This document shows, one piece after another, positions 25,844-33,449 of a stretch of 64,000 bases of DNA. Numbering within the stretch: position 1 is the stretch's first letter; each line of letters starts with the position of its first letter. Below the pieces are notes generated by a model. That model ran no database searches. It was not told the origin of the DNA and saw nothing but the letters and a program-made list of their open reading frames with translations. The translations under genes and the position numbers were made by a program. Source of the DNA: Devosia sp. (GTDB lineage Bacteria > Pseudomonadota > Alphaproteobacteria > Rhizobiales > Devosiaceae); assembly GCF_014860165.1 (NCBI RefSeq), contig NZ_JACZKG010000063.1, positions 42,848-106,847 of the forward strand, read 5' to 3'.

Positions 25844-27217
25844 TCAGTGTCCTGCCTTGGGAAGCACCATCACGGCTTCGAAGCCATCAACGGCGTCCGA
25901 AGCCGGAGAATGCAGCGTCAGCGCGCCGCCCGCCTGCTCGAGAATGGAGCGCGCGATGGAGAGGCCCAGGCCGCTGCCATCCGCCGTGGTCGCTCCACGC
26001 ACGAATGGCTGCCCCAGGCGGGCCAGCTCCGCTTCGGCGACCAGGCCACCCTCATTGCGAACACGCACAATCCCGTCTTCGAGCAGAATGTGCACCATTT
26101 CGTTGTGCGCACCATGCTTGAGTGCATTCTCGACAAGATTGCGGACGGCAATGGCAAAGGCATCCGGGTCCATGGGTGCCGCCAGATGGGCTAACTTGGT
26201 GTCGATCTGCACGCGGTCGTGCCAGTCGATGCTGGAATTGATATCCCGGACCACCATTGTCAGCACCGGCAGCAGATCGGTTTCAAGGTCCGATCGGGCG
26301 AAGCCGGCCTCGATACGGGCCATCTGCAGCAGTTTTTCTGACAGCGTCGCCAGGCGCCTCACCGCCGCTTCGATCTCCCGCAGTCGTTCGGCGCCAGGCC
26401 CGCTTCCAAGCTCCACGGCAAGCTGCTGTGTCTGCGCCAGGGCTCCCGCGATCGGCGTCCGCAACTCATGCGCGCTGCGCGCGGCAAACGAGCGCTCGGC
26501 ATCGAGCGCCGATTTCAGCCGAGACAGCAGCGCCCCGACCGCCTCCGCGATCGGGGCAAGCTCGGCCGGATGGCCGTCCGAACCCAAGGGCTGCAGGTTT
26601 CGGCTGTCGCGTTGGCCAATGTCCTTCCTGAGCCGCTCAAGCGGACGAAGCGCGAGGCGCATGGCCAGCCAGATGCCGCCCGCCATCAGCGGCAGCAGGG
26701 CGAGCAGTGGCAGGCCCAGGGCGGCGATGCTGTCGCGCAGGCCAGTCAGGCGACGATCACTGGTCTCGATGACGAGGATGGAGAAACCGGTCCGCTCCTC
26801 GGTCAGGCTGAAGGTGCGATGCCCATCGATGTCGGCAAGGCCGTCGGGCAGGTTGGCCGGAACGGAGAACGCTGCTGCATGCTGGTCGCGCAGCACGATC
26901 GCGCCGGCCCGGTCGCGCACAAGGTAGGTGAAGCTGGAATCGTGCGGCGCTGGCCTGCCGCGCACGTCGCCATCGTCTTCGTCCCCTTCACCGTCTTCAC
27001 CAACAATCGAGCGCTCGCCATCGTGCCGCTCACGCAGGTCGCGGATGGCAAGGGGCAGGAGCCGCTGCGCACTCTGCTGCAGGCTGTCGTCATAGGCCTC
27101 ATTGAGCTCATGCTGCATGACGCCCACGGAAATGGCCGCGGCTCCAACCCAGAGCAGGGCCATACCGGCGGTGAGACCAAGCGCCAGGCGCAGGGCAATC
27201 GAGGGGCGCCGCTTCAT
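25844..27217 (-). CDS. Sensor histidine kinase (QseC/TctE type)
   Basis: A 457-residue membrane kinase. Two transmembrane segments (about 8-32 and 165-188) flank an external domain. HAMP follows, then the H-box SFAARSAHELRTP (His near 250), N-box NLVENALKHG and G-box DGSGLGLSIA. The external domain carries a very acidic run, GEDGEGDEDDGD near residues 73-84, plausible for binding metal cations. Its ATG overlaps the response regulator stop by 4 bases, so the pair is one operon. It probably senses a cation and controls the divergent flavoprotein operon. Confidence 0.9.
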   Translation of the reverse strand: MKRRPSIALRLALGLTAGMALLWVGAAAISVGVMQHELNEAYDDSLQQSAQRLLPLAIRDLRERHDGERSIVGEDGEGDEDDGDVRGRPAPHDSSFTYLVRDRAGAIVLRDQHAAAFSVPANLPDGLADIDGHRTFSLTEERTGFSILVIETSDRRLTGLRDSIAALGLPLLALLPLMAGGIWLAMRLALRPLERLRKDIGQRDSRNLQPLGSDGHPAELAPIAEAVGALLSRLKSALDAERSFAARSAHELRTPIAGALAQTQQLAVELGSGPGAERLREIEAAVRRLATLSEKLLQMARIEAGFARSDLETDLLPVLTMVVRDINSSIDWHDRVQIDTKLAHLAAPMDPDAFAIAVRNLVENALKHGAHNEMVHILLEDGIVRVRNEGGLVAEAELARLGQPFVRGATTADGSGLGLSIARSILEQAGGALTLHSPASDAVDGFEAVMVLPKAGH

Positions 27218-27870
27218 GCGTTCACCTGGTAGCCGAGGCCGCGAATGGTCTGCACGAAGTCGCGCCCGAGCTTCTTGCGCAATCGGCTGACATAGACCTC
27301 GACGGCGTTGCTTTCGACTTCGGCGCCGAAGGCATAAAGGGAATCCTCGATCTCGGACTTCGTGACGATGCCGCCGCGGCGCGCCAGCAGCCGCTCGAGC
27401 ACGGCCCATTCCCGCGCCGTGAGACCGGCCTTTTTGCCGTCAACGCTGGCAATGCGCCGGCTCAGGTCGATGGTGACGCCCGCCGAGACAATTTCCGGCG
27501 CTGGATTGCCGCCATAGCGACGGGCGACGGCTGCAATGCGGGCGCCCATCTCGGCCAGATCGAATGGCTTGACCAGGTAGTCGTCGGCGCCTGAATTGAG
27601 TCCCTCGATGCGGACGGCGACCTGGTCCTGCGCGGTGGTGATGATGACCGGAACCGTGTTGCCAGCGGAGCGCAGGTCCTTGAGCAGGTCGAGGCCGCGG
27701 CCGTCGGGGAGGTTGAGGTCGAGCAGCACCAGCTCGTAGGGGACGCCGGCCAGAGCCAGCCGGGCATCGTCGATCCGCTGCATCCAGTCGACCGCATGCC
27801 CGCTGGACAGCACATGGTCGCGGATTGCCGCGCCCAGGACATGGTCATCTTCGATCAACAGGACTCGCAC
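27214..27870 (-). CDS. OmpR-family response regulator (QseB/TctD type)
   Basis: A 218-residue regulator. The receiver domain (1-118) has acidic pocket residues EDD at 7-9, phospho-acceptor Asp51 (LLDLNLPDGRG) and Lys in YLVKPF. The winged-helix DNA-binding domain ends with FVQTIRGLGYQV. Divergently transcribed from the DUF2271 operon across a 133-bp gap that contains repeat elements. Likely controls that operon together with its own. Confidence 0.92.
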   Translation of the reverse strand: MRVLLIEDDHVLGAAIRDHVLSSGHAVDWMQRIDDARLALAGVPYELVLLDLNLPDGRGLDLLKDLRSAGNTVPVIITTAQDQVAVRIEGLNSGADDYLVKPFDLAEMGARIAAVARRYGGNPAPEIVSAGVTIDLSRRIASVDGKKAGLTAREWAVLERLLARRGGIVTKSEIEDSLYAFGAEVESNAVEVYVSRLRKKLGRDFVQTIRGLGYQVNA

Positions 27871-27913
27871 GTTCCGGGCTCCCCCGAGACCTCATAGTGA
27901 CCCAACCTTACAC

Positions 27914-27956
27914 CAGGCTGAACAACAAACAGCCGCCGCTTCAGCCTGCCGTCAGC
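27914..27956. promoter_or_regulatory. Repeat elements in divergent regulator/redox operon promoter
   Basis: CAGGCTGAA (27914-27922) and TTCAGCCTG (27940-27948) are exact inverted repeats 17 bases apart. In addition TCAGC recurs at 27941 and 27952 with an 11-base period, the spacing expected for OmpR-type response regulator half-sites. Candidate binding site for the adjacent regulator. Confidence 0.45.
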
Positions 27957-28003
27957 TTCGCATGATCCAGTGCCGCATCGAATAAAGGATCAGGAGCTCG
28001 ATC

Positions 28004-28471
28004 ATGAAGAAACTCGCCGCAATGCTGATGCTGGCAACCGCACTCGTCGCGCCCGCTGTCGCCATGGCCCGGGACGTCACCATTGAGACGAGCCTGGTGC
28101 AATATTCTGGCCATGCGGCCTATCTGGCGGTTTATCTCACCAATCCGGACGGAAGCTACAATTCCACCCTCTGGGTCTCGGGCCAGAAGTCCAAATATTA
28201 CGGCGACCTGCGGGGCTGGGCCCGCGCCGCCTCTAGCGCCGGATCACTCAATCTCGACGGCATCACCGGTGCCAGCGTCGGCGGCGGCCAGACCCTGACC
28301 GTCCATGCCAACCTCGCCGACACGCTGCTCGACGCCGGCTATCAGATCCACGTCGATACCGCGGTCGAGAATGGCGGCCAATATGCCGACGACGCGGTGA
28401 TCGCTCTCACCTCCACGCCCGCCACGGCAACCGGTACGGGCTATGTCAACACCGTCTCCCTCGGTCTTTAG
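28004..28471 (+). CDS. Exported DUF2271 protein with flavinylation motif
   Basis: A 155-residue periplasmic protein. Signal peptide residues 1-22 (ending AMA) are followed by a DUF2271 domain: AAYLAVYLTNPDGSYNSTLW, KSKYYGDLRGW and DGITGAS. The last block (residues 85-91) fits the D-x-x-[ST]-G-A-[ST] motif at which ApbE attaches FMN through a phosphodiester bond; Ser91 would be the acceptor. DUF2271 proteins are known to occur with ApbE and PepSY reductases. It likely acts as the external one- or two-electron carrier. First gene of a four-gene operon; the next gene starts 6 bases later. Confidence 0.88.
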   Translation: MKKLAAMLMLATALVAPAVAMARDVTIETSLVQYSGHAAYLAVYLTNPDGSYNSTLWVSGQKSKYYGDLRGWARAASSAGSLNLDGITGASVGGGQTLTVHANLADTLLDAGYQIHVDTAVENGGQYADDAVIALTSTPATATGTGYVNTVSLGL

Positions 28472-28477
28472 CGAGGT

Positions 28478-30676
28478 ATGGCCATGCGCCGCTTCCACTC
28501 TCTCGCCGGCCTTGCAGGCGCCGTGCTCGTCATTTTCATGGCGACCACAGGGTTCATCCTCTCGTTGCAGCCAATCGCCGATGCCCCGACCACGGCCCCC
28601 GCGACTGGTGACCTCAGCGTGGCGACGGTGGCCGATCGCGTGGCGCAGGACCTGCCTGGTGTCGAGCGGCTGGTGCGTTCGGCCTCTGGGCAACTCGTCG
28701 CCTATACGCTGGAGGATGGGGTGCGCAGCGCTGTCGTCGTCGATCCCCAGACCGGTCTGGCGAGCGGCGCCTACGAGCCTTCTCCCCTCTTCACATTCGT
28801 GACCGACCTGCATCGCTCCTTTCTCATGGGCAGCTTCGGGCATGGCATGGCCGGGTTTTCCGCCCTCGCCATCCTCGCGCTCGCCGTGAGCGGCATGCTG
28901 CTGCTGGTCGCCAAGATGGGCGGGTGGCGCAAGCTCTTCTCCAGCTCGCGGGGCACCGGCGCGCAGCGGCTGCACACCGAGCTGGCCCGCATCGGGGTGG
29001 TCGTGCTGCTCCTGACGTCGATGAGCGGCGCCTATATGTCGGCGGTCAATTTCGAGCTGCTGCCCGAGAGCGCGGCCGACACATTCTCGTTCGCCCCCGC
29101 CAGTGTGGGCACGACCGTTGCACCCATTGCGTCGCTCGATGCGCTCGCGGCTACCCCGCTCTCCGCGCTTCGCGAACTGAGCTTTCCGGCCGTTGGCGAC
29201 GCGAGTGATGTCTTCACGGTGACCACGAGTGCCGGTCTCGGCTATGTCGACCAGGGCACCGGCGCAATGCTCGCCTTCACGCCCAATGACGCCTGGCAGC
29301 AGGCCTACGAGTTCATCTACCTGCTCCATACCGGCCAGGGCGCCCCCATGGTCGCGCTGCTGGTGGGCCTCGGCGCCCTGGCAGTACCCCTGCTGGCGCT
29401 GACGGGGACTATCATCTGGTGGACGCGCCGCAGCAGCACGCCCCGCATAGTCCATAACGCGCCCTGGCGTGATGCGGAGACCATTGTCTTGGTCGGCAGC
29501 GAGGCCGGCAGCACCTGGGGCTTTGCGGCCACGCTGCACGATGCCCTGCGGCAACACGGCCAGTGTGTCCATGTCGCTCCGATGAACGACCTGCGCGGCA
29601 GCTATCCCCGCGCCACGCGGCTGATCGTGCTCGCCGCAACCTATGGGGACGGCGCCGCGCCGGCCTCGGCGCGCCAGTTCCTGGGCAAGCTCGAACGCTT
29701 CGCCTCGACACCCAGCTTTTCCGTGCTGGGGTTTGGCGACCGCAGCTTCCCCCGCTTCTGTGGCTTTGCCGCCCAGGTTGATGGCGCACTCGAAGCCAGG
29801 GGCCTCCGCCGCCTCGTCCGGTTCAGTAGTATCGACCGCCAGTCGGCAGGAGACTTTGCAGAATGGGGCCACCTGCTCGGCGCGCAACTTGGCCTGCCCC
29901 TGTCGCTGAGCCATGTCGCCAAACTGCCGACGACCCGCAAGCTCGTGCTTGCCGATCGCACGCTCTATGGCGTGGAGGTCCAGGCGCCCGTCGCAGTGCT
30001 CAAGCTGGCCGCTCCCCAGACGCGTCTGGCCTGGCTCGGCGGTGGCCTGCCCCATTTCGAAGTCGGGGACCTGGTGGGCATCATCCCGCCCGGCAGCGAC
30101 GTCCCCCGCTACTACTCCCTCGCCTCTTCATCGCGCGACGGCGTGCTGGAAATCTGCGTCCGCAAGCAATCGGGCGGGCTGTGCTCGGAATTCCTGCATG
30201 CGCTGTCGCCCGGTGACGCGGTCGACGTCTTCATCCGCCCCAATCCCGCTTTCCGCCCCGCACGCGGGCGCCGGCCTCTGATCCTGATCGGCGCCGGTGC
30301 CGGTGTGGCCCCACTGGCAGGCTTCGTGCGCCACAACCGCAACCGCCGTCCCATGCATCTGTTTTTTGGCGGACGCGATCCGGCCTCGGATTTTCTCTAT
30401 CGCGATGACCTGAATGAGGCATTGGACGACGGGCGCCTGGCGTCGCTGAACACGCGTTTCTCCCGCGTCCTGGGCGGTGGCTACGTGCAGGGCCTGCTGA
30501 TCGATGAGGCCGATGCCCTCCGCGACCTCGTCCGCCAGGGTGCCCAGATCATGGTCTGCGGTGGGCGCGACATGGCTGAAGGCGTGCGCGCCGCGCTCGA
30601 CCTGTGCCTGGCCCCGCTTGGCCTTTCGGCCGCGGCCCTCAACCAGAAGGGGCTCTATCTTGAAGACGCTTACTGA
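28478..30676 (+). CDS. PepSY membrane-flavodoxin-NADPH reductase fusion
   Basis: A 732-residue protein. Residues 1-320 form a PepSY-associated membrane domain with about four transmembrane helices (near 12-33, 125-148, 170-190 and 291-316). Residues about 330-470 are flavodoxin-like (VGSEAGSTWGFAATLHDAL; VLGFGDRSFPRFCGFA). Residues about 475-732 are an FAD/NADPH reductase of the cytochrome P450 reductase/sulphite reductase alpha type, with RYYS at 544-547, IGAGAGVAPLAGF, FFGGRDPASDFLY and a C-terminal Tyr. It should pass electrons from cytoplasmic NADPH through FAD and FMN across the membrane. PepSY-TM relatives such as FoxB reduce ferric siderophores. Natural partner of the flavinylated DUF2271 protein. 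Confidence 0.9.
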   Translation: MAMRRFHSLAGLAGAVLVIFMATTGFILSLQPIADAPTTAPATGDLSVATVADRVAQDLPGVERLVRSASGQLVAYTLEDGVRSAVVVDPQTGLASGAYEPSPLFTFVTDLHRSFLMGSFGHGMAGFSALAILALAVSGMLLLVAKMGGWRKLFSSSRGTGAQRLHTELARIGVVVLLLTSMSGAYMSAVNFELLPESAADTFSFAPASVGTTVAPIASLDALAATPLSALRELSFPAVGDASDVFTVTTSAGLGYVDQGTGAMLAFTPNDAWQQAYEFIYLLHTGQGAPMVALLVGLGALAVPLLALTGTIIWWTRRSSTPRIVHNAPWRDAETIVLVGSEAGSTWGFAATLHDALRQHGQCVHVAPMNDLRGSYPRATRLIVLAATYGDGAAPASARQFLGKLERFASTPSFSVLGFGDRSFPRFCGFAAQVDGALEARGLRRLVRFSSIDRQSAGDFAEWGHLLGAQLGLPLSLSHVAKLPTTRKLVLADRTLYGVEVQAPVAVLKLAAPQTRLAWLGGGLPHFEVGDLVGIIPPGSDVPRYYSLASSSRDGVLEICVRKQSGGLCSEFLHALSPGDAVDVFIRPNPAFRPARGRRPLILIGAGAGVAPLAGFVRHNRNRRPMHLFFGGRDPASDFLYRDDLNEALDDGRLASLNTRFSRVLGGGYVQGLLIDEADALRDLVRQGAQIMVCGGRDMAEGVRAALDLCLAPLGLSAAALNQKGLYLEDAY

Positions 30677-31655
30677 GTTGAGCGAGCGGCCGCGTTTCGC
30701 CCCGATATCGGTACCCCTCGACCGGCAGGTCATAAGCGGCCCGACCATGGGCACGCGCTATTCCGCCGTGTTCTACGCTCCCCCGACTGCTGATCTACCC
30801 GAGCTGCGCCGTGAGTTGCAGGCGGCGGTCGATGCGGTCGACGCCCAGATGTCGACCTGGAAGCCCGACTCCCACCTGATGCGCTTCAACCGCGCTCCGA
30901 CCAACTCCTGGTTTCCCGTGCCCCGGCAGCTCGCCACGGTGCTGGCGGCGGCGATCGATATCGGTCGCCAGTCGAACGGTGCCTTCGATATCGGCGTTGG
31001 CGATCTGGTCGCGGTATGGGGTTTTGGCGGCGGGAGCCAAAACCACCGAAATGACGACGTCGCCGCTGCGCGGGCAGGGGCAGGCATACCGGCCCATCTC
31101 TGCCTGGAGTTGGACCCAGGGCAGCGTCACATCCGCAAGCGCGCCGAAATATCGCTCGACCTGTCCGGCATCGCCAAAGGCTTTGGCGTTGACGAGCTTG
31201 CCGGCGTGCTCCTCGCACATGGCATCGCCCATTTCCTCGTCTCGATCGATGGGGAGCTGCGCGCATCGGGCGGCAAGCCTGACGGCTCGCCCTGGCGCGT
31301 CGCCGTGGAGAGACCTGACGTCGGACGGCGCGCGGCGCAGGGTGTGATCGAGCTGACCGATGGCGCCGTCGCCACATCGGGCGACTACCGACACTTCGTC
31401 GATATCGGCGGCATCCGCTACGCGCACACCATGGACCCGCGGCGGCGAATGCCGCTTGCCGATGGGCCGGCCGCCGTGACCGTGTTGGCTGAGACCTGCA
31501 TGGCCGCCGACGCCTGGGCAACCGCTCTGCTCGTCCTGGGACCCGCCGCCAGCGGCGAGATCGTATCGACCTACGGGCTTGAGGCCCTGTTCACCGAACG
31601 GCCACCAGGCGTTGCAGCGACCACCACCCAACACCCCATATCCAAGGAGGACTGA
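30660..31655 (+). CDS. apbE: FAD:protein FMN transferase ApbE
   Basis: A 331-residue ApbE-family enzyme that transfers FMN from FAD to Thr/Ser of target proteins. Recognisable blocks: MSTWKPDSHLMRFNR near residue 60, AFDIGVGDLV, LDLSGIAKGFGVDELA, and TCMAADAWATALLVLG near the end (metal and flavin site). The only credible start is TTG at 30660, 7 bases after AAGGGG, overlapping the reductase gene by 17 bases; upstream Mets lie deep inside that gene. No signal peptide or lipobox is visible, which is odd because ApbE usually works outside the membrane while its presumed target here is exported. Confidence 0.88.
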   Translation: MKTLTELSERPRFAPISVPLDRQVISGPTMGTRYSAVFYAPPTADLPELRRELQAAVDAVDAQMSTWKPDSHLMRFNRAPTNSWFPVPRQLATVLAAAIDIGRQSNGAFDIGVGDLVAVWGFGGGSQNHRNDDVAAARAGAGIPAHLCLELDPGQRHIRKRAEISLDLSGIAKGFGVDELAGVLLAHGIAHFLVSIDGELRASGGKPDGSPWRVAVERPDVGRRAAQGVIELTDGAVATSGDYRHFVDIGGIRYAHTMDPRRRMPLADGPAAVTVLAETCMAADAWATALLVLGPAASGEIVSTYGLEALFTERPPGVAATTTQHPISKED

Positions 31656-31657
31656 CC

Positions 31658-31948
31658 ATGAACGCACCAACCATCCGACTGGCCATCGCGCTTTGCAGCC
31701 TGGGCGCTGCGCTCCCCGCTGCCGCGGCCGATATCCGTGGCCAATTGACGCCCGATCTCATCTACCAGCACTGCAAGACGGCCGGCGTCGGCAGCGAGAT
31801 CGAAGGCACCTTCATGCTGCCCGGCGGGAGGGTGACTGGCACGGTGCTCTGCACCGAGGCCGATCTCGCTGCCTCCAACATGCTGGCAGCGAGACACGGC
31901 GATGACGAAGACGACGACGATCACGAGGACGACGACGACAACGATTGA
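31658..31948 (+). CDS. Small exported protein with acidic D/E/H-rich tail
   Basis: A 96-residue protein. It starts 2 bases after apbE behind a strong AAGGAGG. Signal peptide residues 1-24 (ending AAA). The middle contains two Cys (about residues 39 and 65) that could form a disulphide. The last 17 or so residues are almost only Asp, Glu and His. I do not recognise a family. Placement at the end of a PepSY/ApbE operon and the acidic His-containing tail suggest binding of metal cations in the periplasm, matching the acidic loop of the neighbouring sensor. Confidence 0.7.
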   Translation: MNAPTIRLAIALCSLGAALPAAAADIRGQLTPDLIYQHCKTAGVGSEIEGTFMLPGGRVTGTVLCTEADLAASNMLAARHGDDEDDDDHEDDDDND

Positions 31949-31953
31949 GCTAA

Positions 31954-31975
31954 CTCGAGCGGCACGCCGCTCGAG
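31954..31975. terminator. Bidirectional hairpin between convergent operons
   Basis: CTCGAGCGGC (31954-31963) and GCCGCTCGAG (31966-31975) are perfect arms. The element lies between the end of the redox operon and the end of the minus-strand ABC ATPase gene. Confidence 0.5.
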
Positions 31976-31997
31976 CACCTCGACGCCATGACTGCCG

Positions 31998-33056
31998 TCA
32001 GCGGACGACGCGCTTTCCGGTTTCGGTGTCGAACAGGTGCAGCAGGTTGTGGTCGAAGCCTATGCCGATGGTTTGACCGGGAGCCGCACTGATCCGCTCC
32101 CGGAAGACCCCGACAAGGTCCTGTCCGCCCAGGCTTAGCGTGACCTGGGTTTCAGAGCCGGTGGGCTCGATGACCACAACTTCTGCCAGGGTTCCTGCGG
32201 GGTCGAGGCGCAGGTGCTCGGGGCGTACCCCCAGGGTAATGGGGCCATCCGTGACGCCGGCTGGCAGGGTGCCCAGATCGATACTCGTGCCGTCGGCAAA
32301 GCGGAACTTGGATCCGGTAATCGAGCCATCAACGATGTTCATGGCCGGCGAGCCAATAAAGCCTGCGACGAACAGGTTGGCGGGGTGGTCGTAGAGTTCC
32401 AGGGGCGTGCCGATCTGTTCGATATTGCCTGAATGCATGACCACGATCCGGTCCGCCATGGTCATCGCCTCGATCTGATCGTGCGTGACATAGACCGTGG
32501 TGGTCTTGAGGCGCTGGTGGTTGAGCTTGATTTCGCTCCGCATCTGCACGCGCAGCTTGGCGTCCAGATTGCTCAGCGGCTCATCGAACAGGAACACGGT
32601 CGGATTGCGCACGATGGCACGACCCATGGCGACGCGCTGCCGCTGCCCGCCCGACAGGTGGCGCGGATAGCGCTCGAGGTAGGTATCGAGTCCCAGAATA
32701 ACCGCAGCGCTGGTGACGCGGCGCTTGATCTCTTCCTTCGGCACTCGGGCGAGGCGGAGCGAAAACGCCATGTTTTCTTCGACGGTCATGTGGGGATAGA
32801 GGGCGTAGGACTGGAACACCATGGCGATGTCGCGATCCTTGGGTGCCAGATCGTTGACGACCGTGCCGGCGATTTCGATCTCGCCACCGGTAATGTCCTC
32901 CAGGCCCGCTATCATTCGCAGCAAGGTGGATTTTCCGCAGCCGGAGGGTCCAACCAGGATGACGAATTCGCCATCGGCAATGTCAATCGACACCCCGTGC
33001 AGCACTTCCAAGCTGCCATAGTTCTTTCGAACATCCCGGATCGTCACGGCACCCAT
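31998..33056 (-). CDS. ugpC: Carbohydrate ABC transporter ATPase (UgpC/MalK type)
   Basis: A 352-residue ATPase with Walker [11 protein letters not shown]-loop [10 protein letters not shown], signature [14 protein letters not shown] and Walker [15 protein letters not shown]-terminal TOBE regulatory domain contains GVRPEHLRL. Start at the ATG complementary to 33054-33056 behind GGAGG; longer frames lack support. It is divergent from the binding-protein and permease genes across a 393-bp control region and is their likely energy source. Confidence 0.92.
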   Translation of the reverse strand: MGAVTIRDVRKNYGSLEVLHGVSIDIADGEFVILVGPSGCGKSTLLRMIAGLEDITGGEIEIAGTVVNDLAPKDRDIAMVFQSYALYPHMTVEENMAFSLRLARVPKEEIKRRVTSAAVILGLDTYLERYPRHLSGGQRQRVAMGRAIVRNPTVFLFDEPLSNLDAKLRVQMRSEIKLNHQRLKTTTVYVTHDQIEAMTMADRIVVMHSGNIEQIGTPLELYDHPANLFVAGFIGSPAMNIVDGSITGSKFRFADGTSIDLGTLPAGVTDGPITLGVRPEHLRLDPAGTLAEVVVIEPTGSETQVTLSLGGQDLVGVFRERISAAPGQTIGIGFDHNLLHLFDTETGKRVVR

Positions 33057-33449
33057 CTTGTCCTCCCTAGATCGACTGTCGACGCTCACCCGCCCCGCAT
33101 TTGCCGGGAGCGGTTGGTGACCCCAAAACACCGGACGCGACCATCTCGACAGCACTCCGCCCTCCCCGGCGGATAGCGCGGATCGTCGCATCCTGACTTC
33201 GTGTCTAATGGGATGGTTGGAGCTCATCAAGTCTTTTGTGGGACAAAAGGTTGACTCGGCGACCGATCATCTCCTAATTCTTGATGTATTCACCGCTAAT
33301 GATGGGACAAAAGACCACCCGGCGGATGAAGCGTGTGGCGGAGCGGGAGGCTCCCTCACCCGGGAGGACGAGGCGCATTGCGAGGGCTTTCACGCCACCC
33401 AACGGGCTTGCGAGCGCTTGGCCATGTTTCAACAGGAGGAGACGGAAGC
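33057..33449. other. Divergent control region of sugar-acid operon
   Basis: A 393-bp gap between the divergent ATPase and binding-protein genes with no convincing coding frame. It holds a FadR-type palindrome at 33233-33249 and a related half-site at 33304-33313. Short AT-rich stretches (for example around 33275-33300) may contain promoters. I see no repeats or RNA motif beyond these. Confidence 0.6.
33233..33249. promoter_or_regulatory. Candidate FCD/FadR-family operator
   Basis: CTTTTGT-GGG-ACAAAAG is a perfect inverted repeat. Its core TTGTGGGACAA matches the FadR-subfamily consensus TNGTNNNACNA exactly. GGGACAAAAG recurs at 33304-33313 as a partial second site. The GntR/FCD regulator encoded at 36945-37697 in the same operon is the natural candidate to bind. 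Confidence 0.68.

Noticed and set aside
28244..30055. 603-codon minus-strand open frame opposite the reductase gene
   Set aside because: It lies antisense to a well-supported DUF2271/PepSY-reductase pair and has Gly/Arg/His-rich composition with no domain; typical of long antisense frames in GC-rich DNA.
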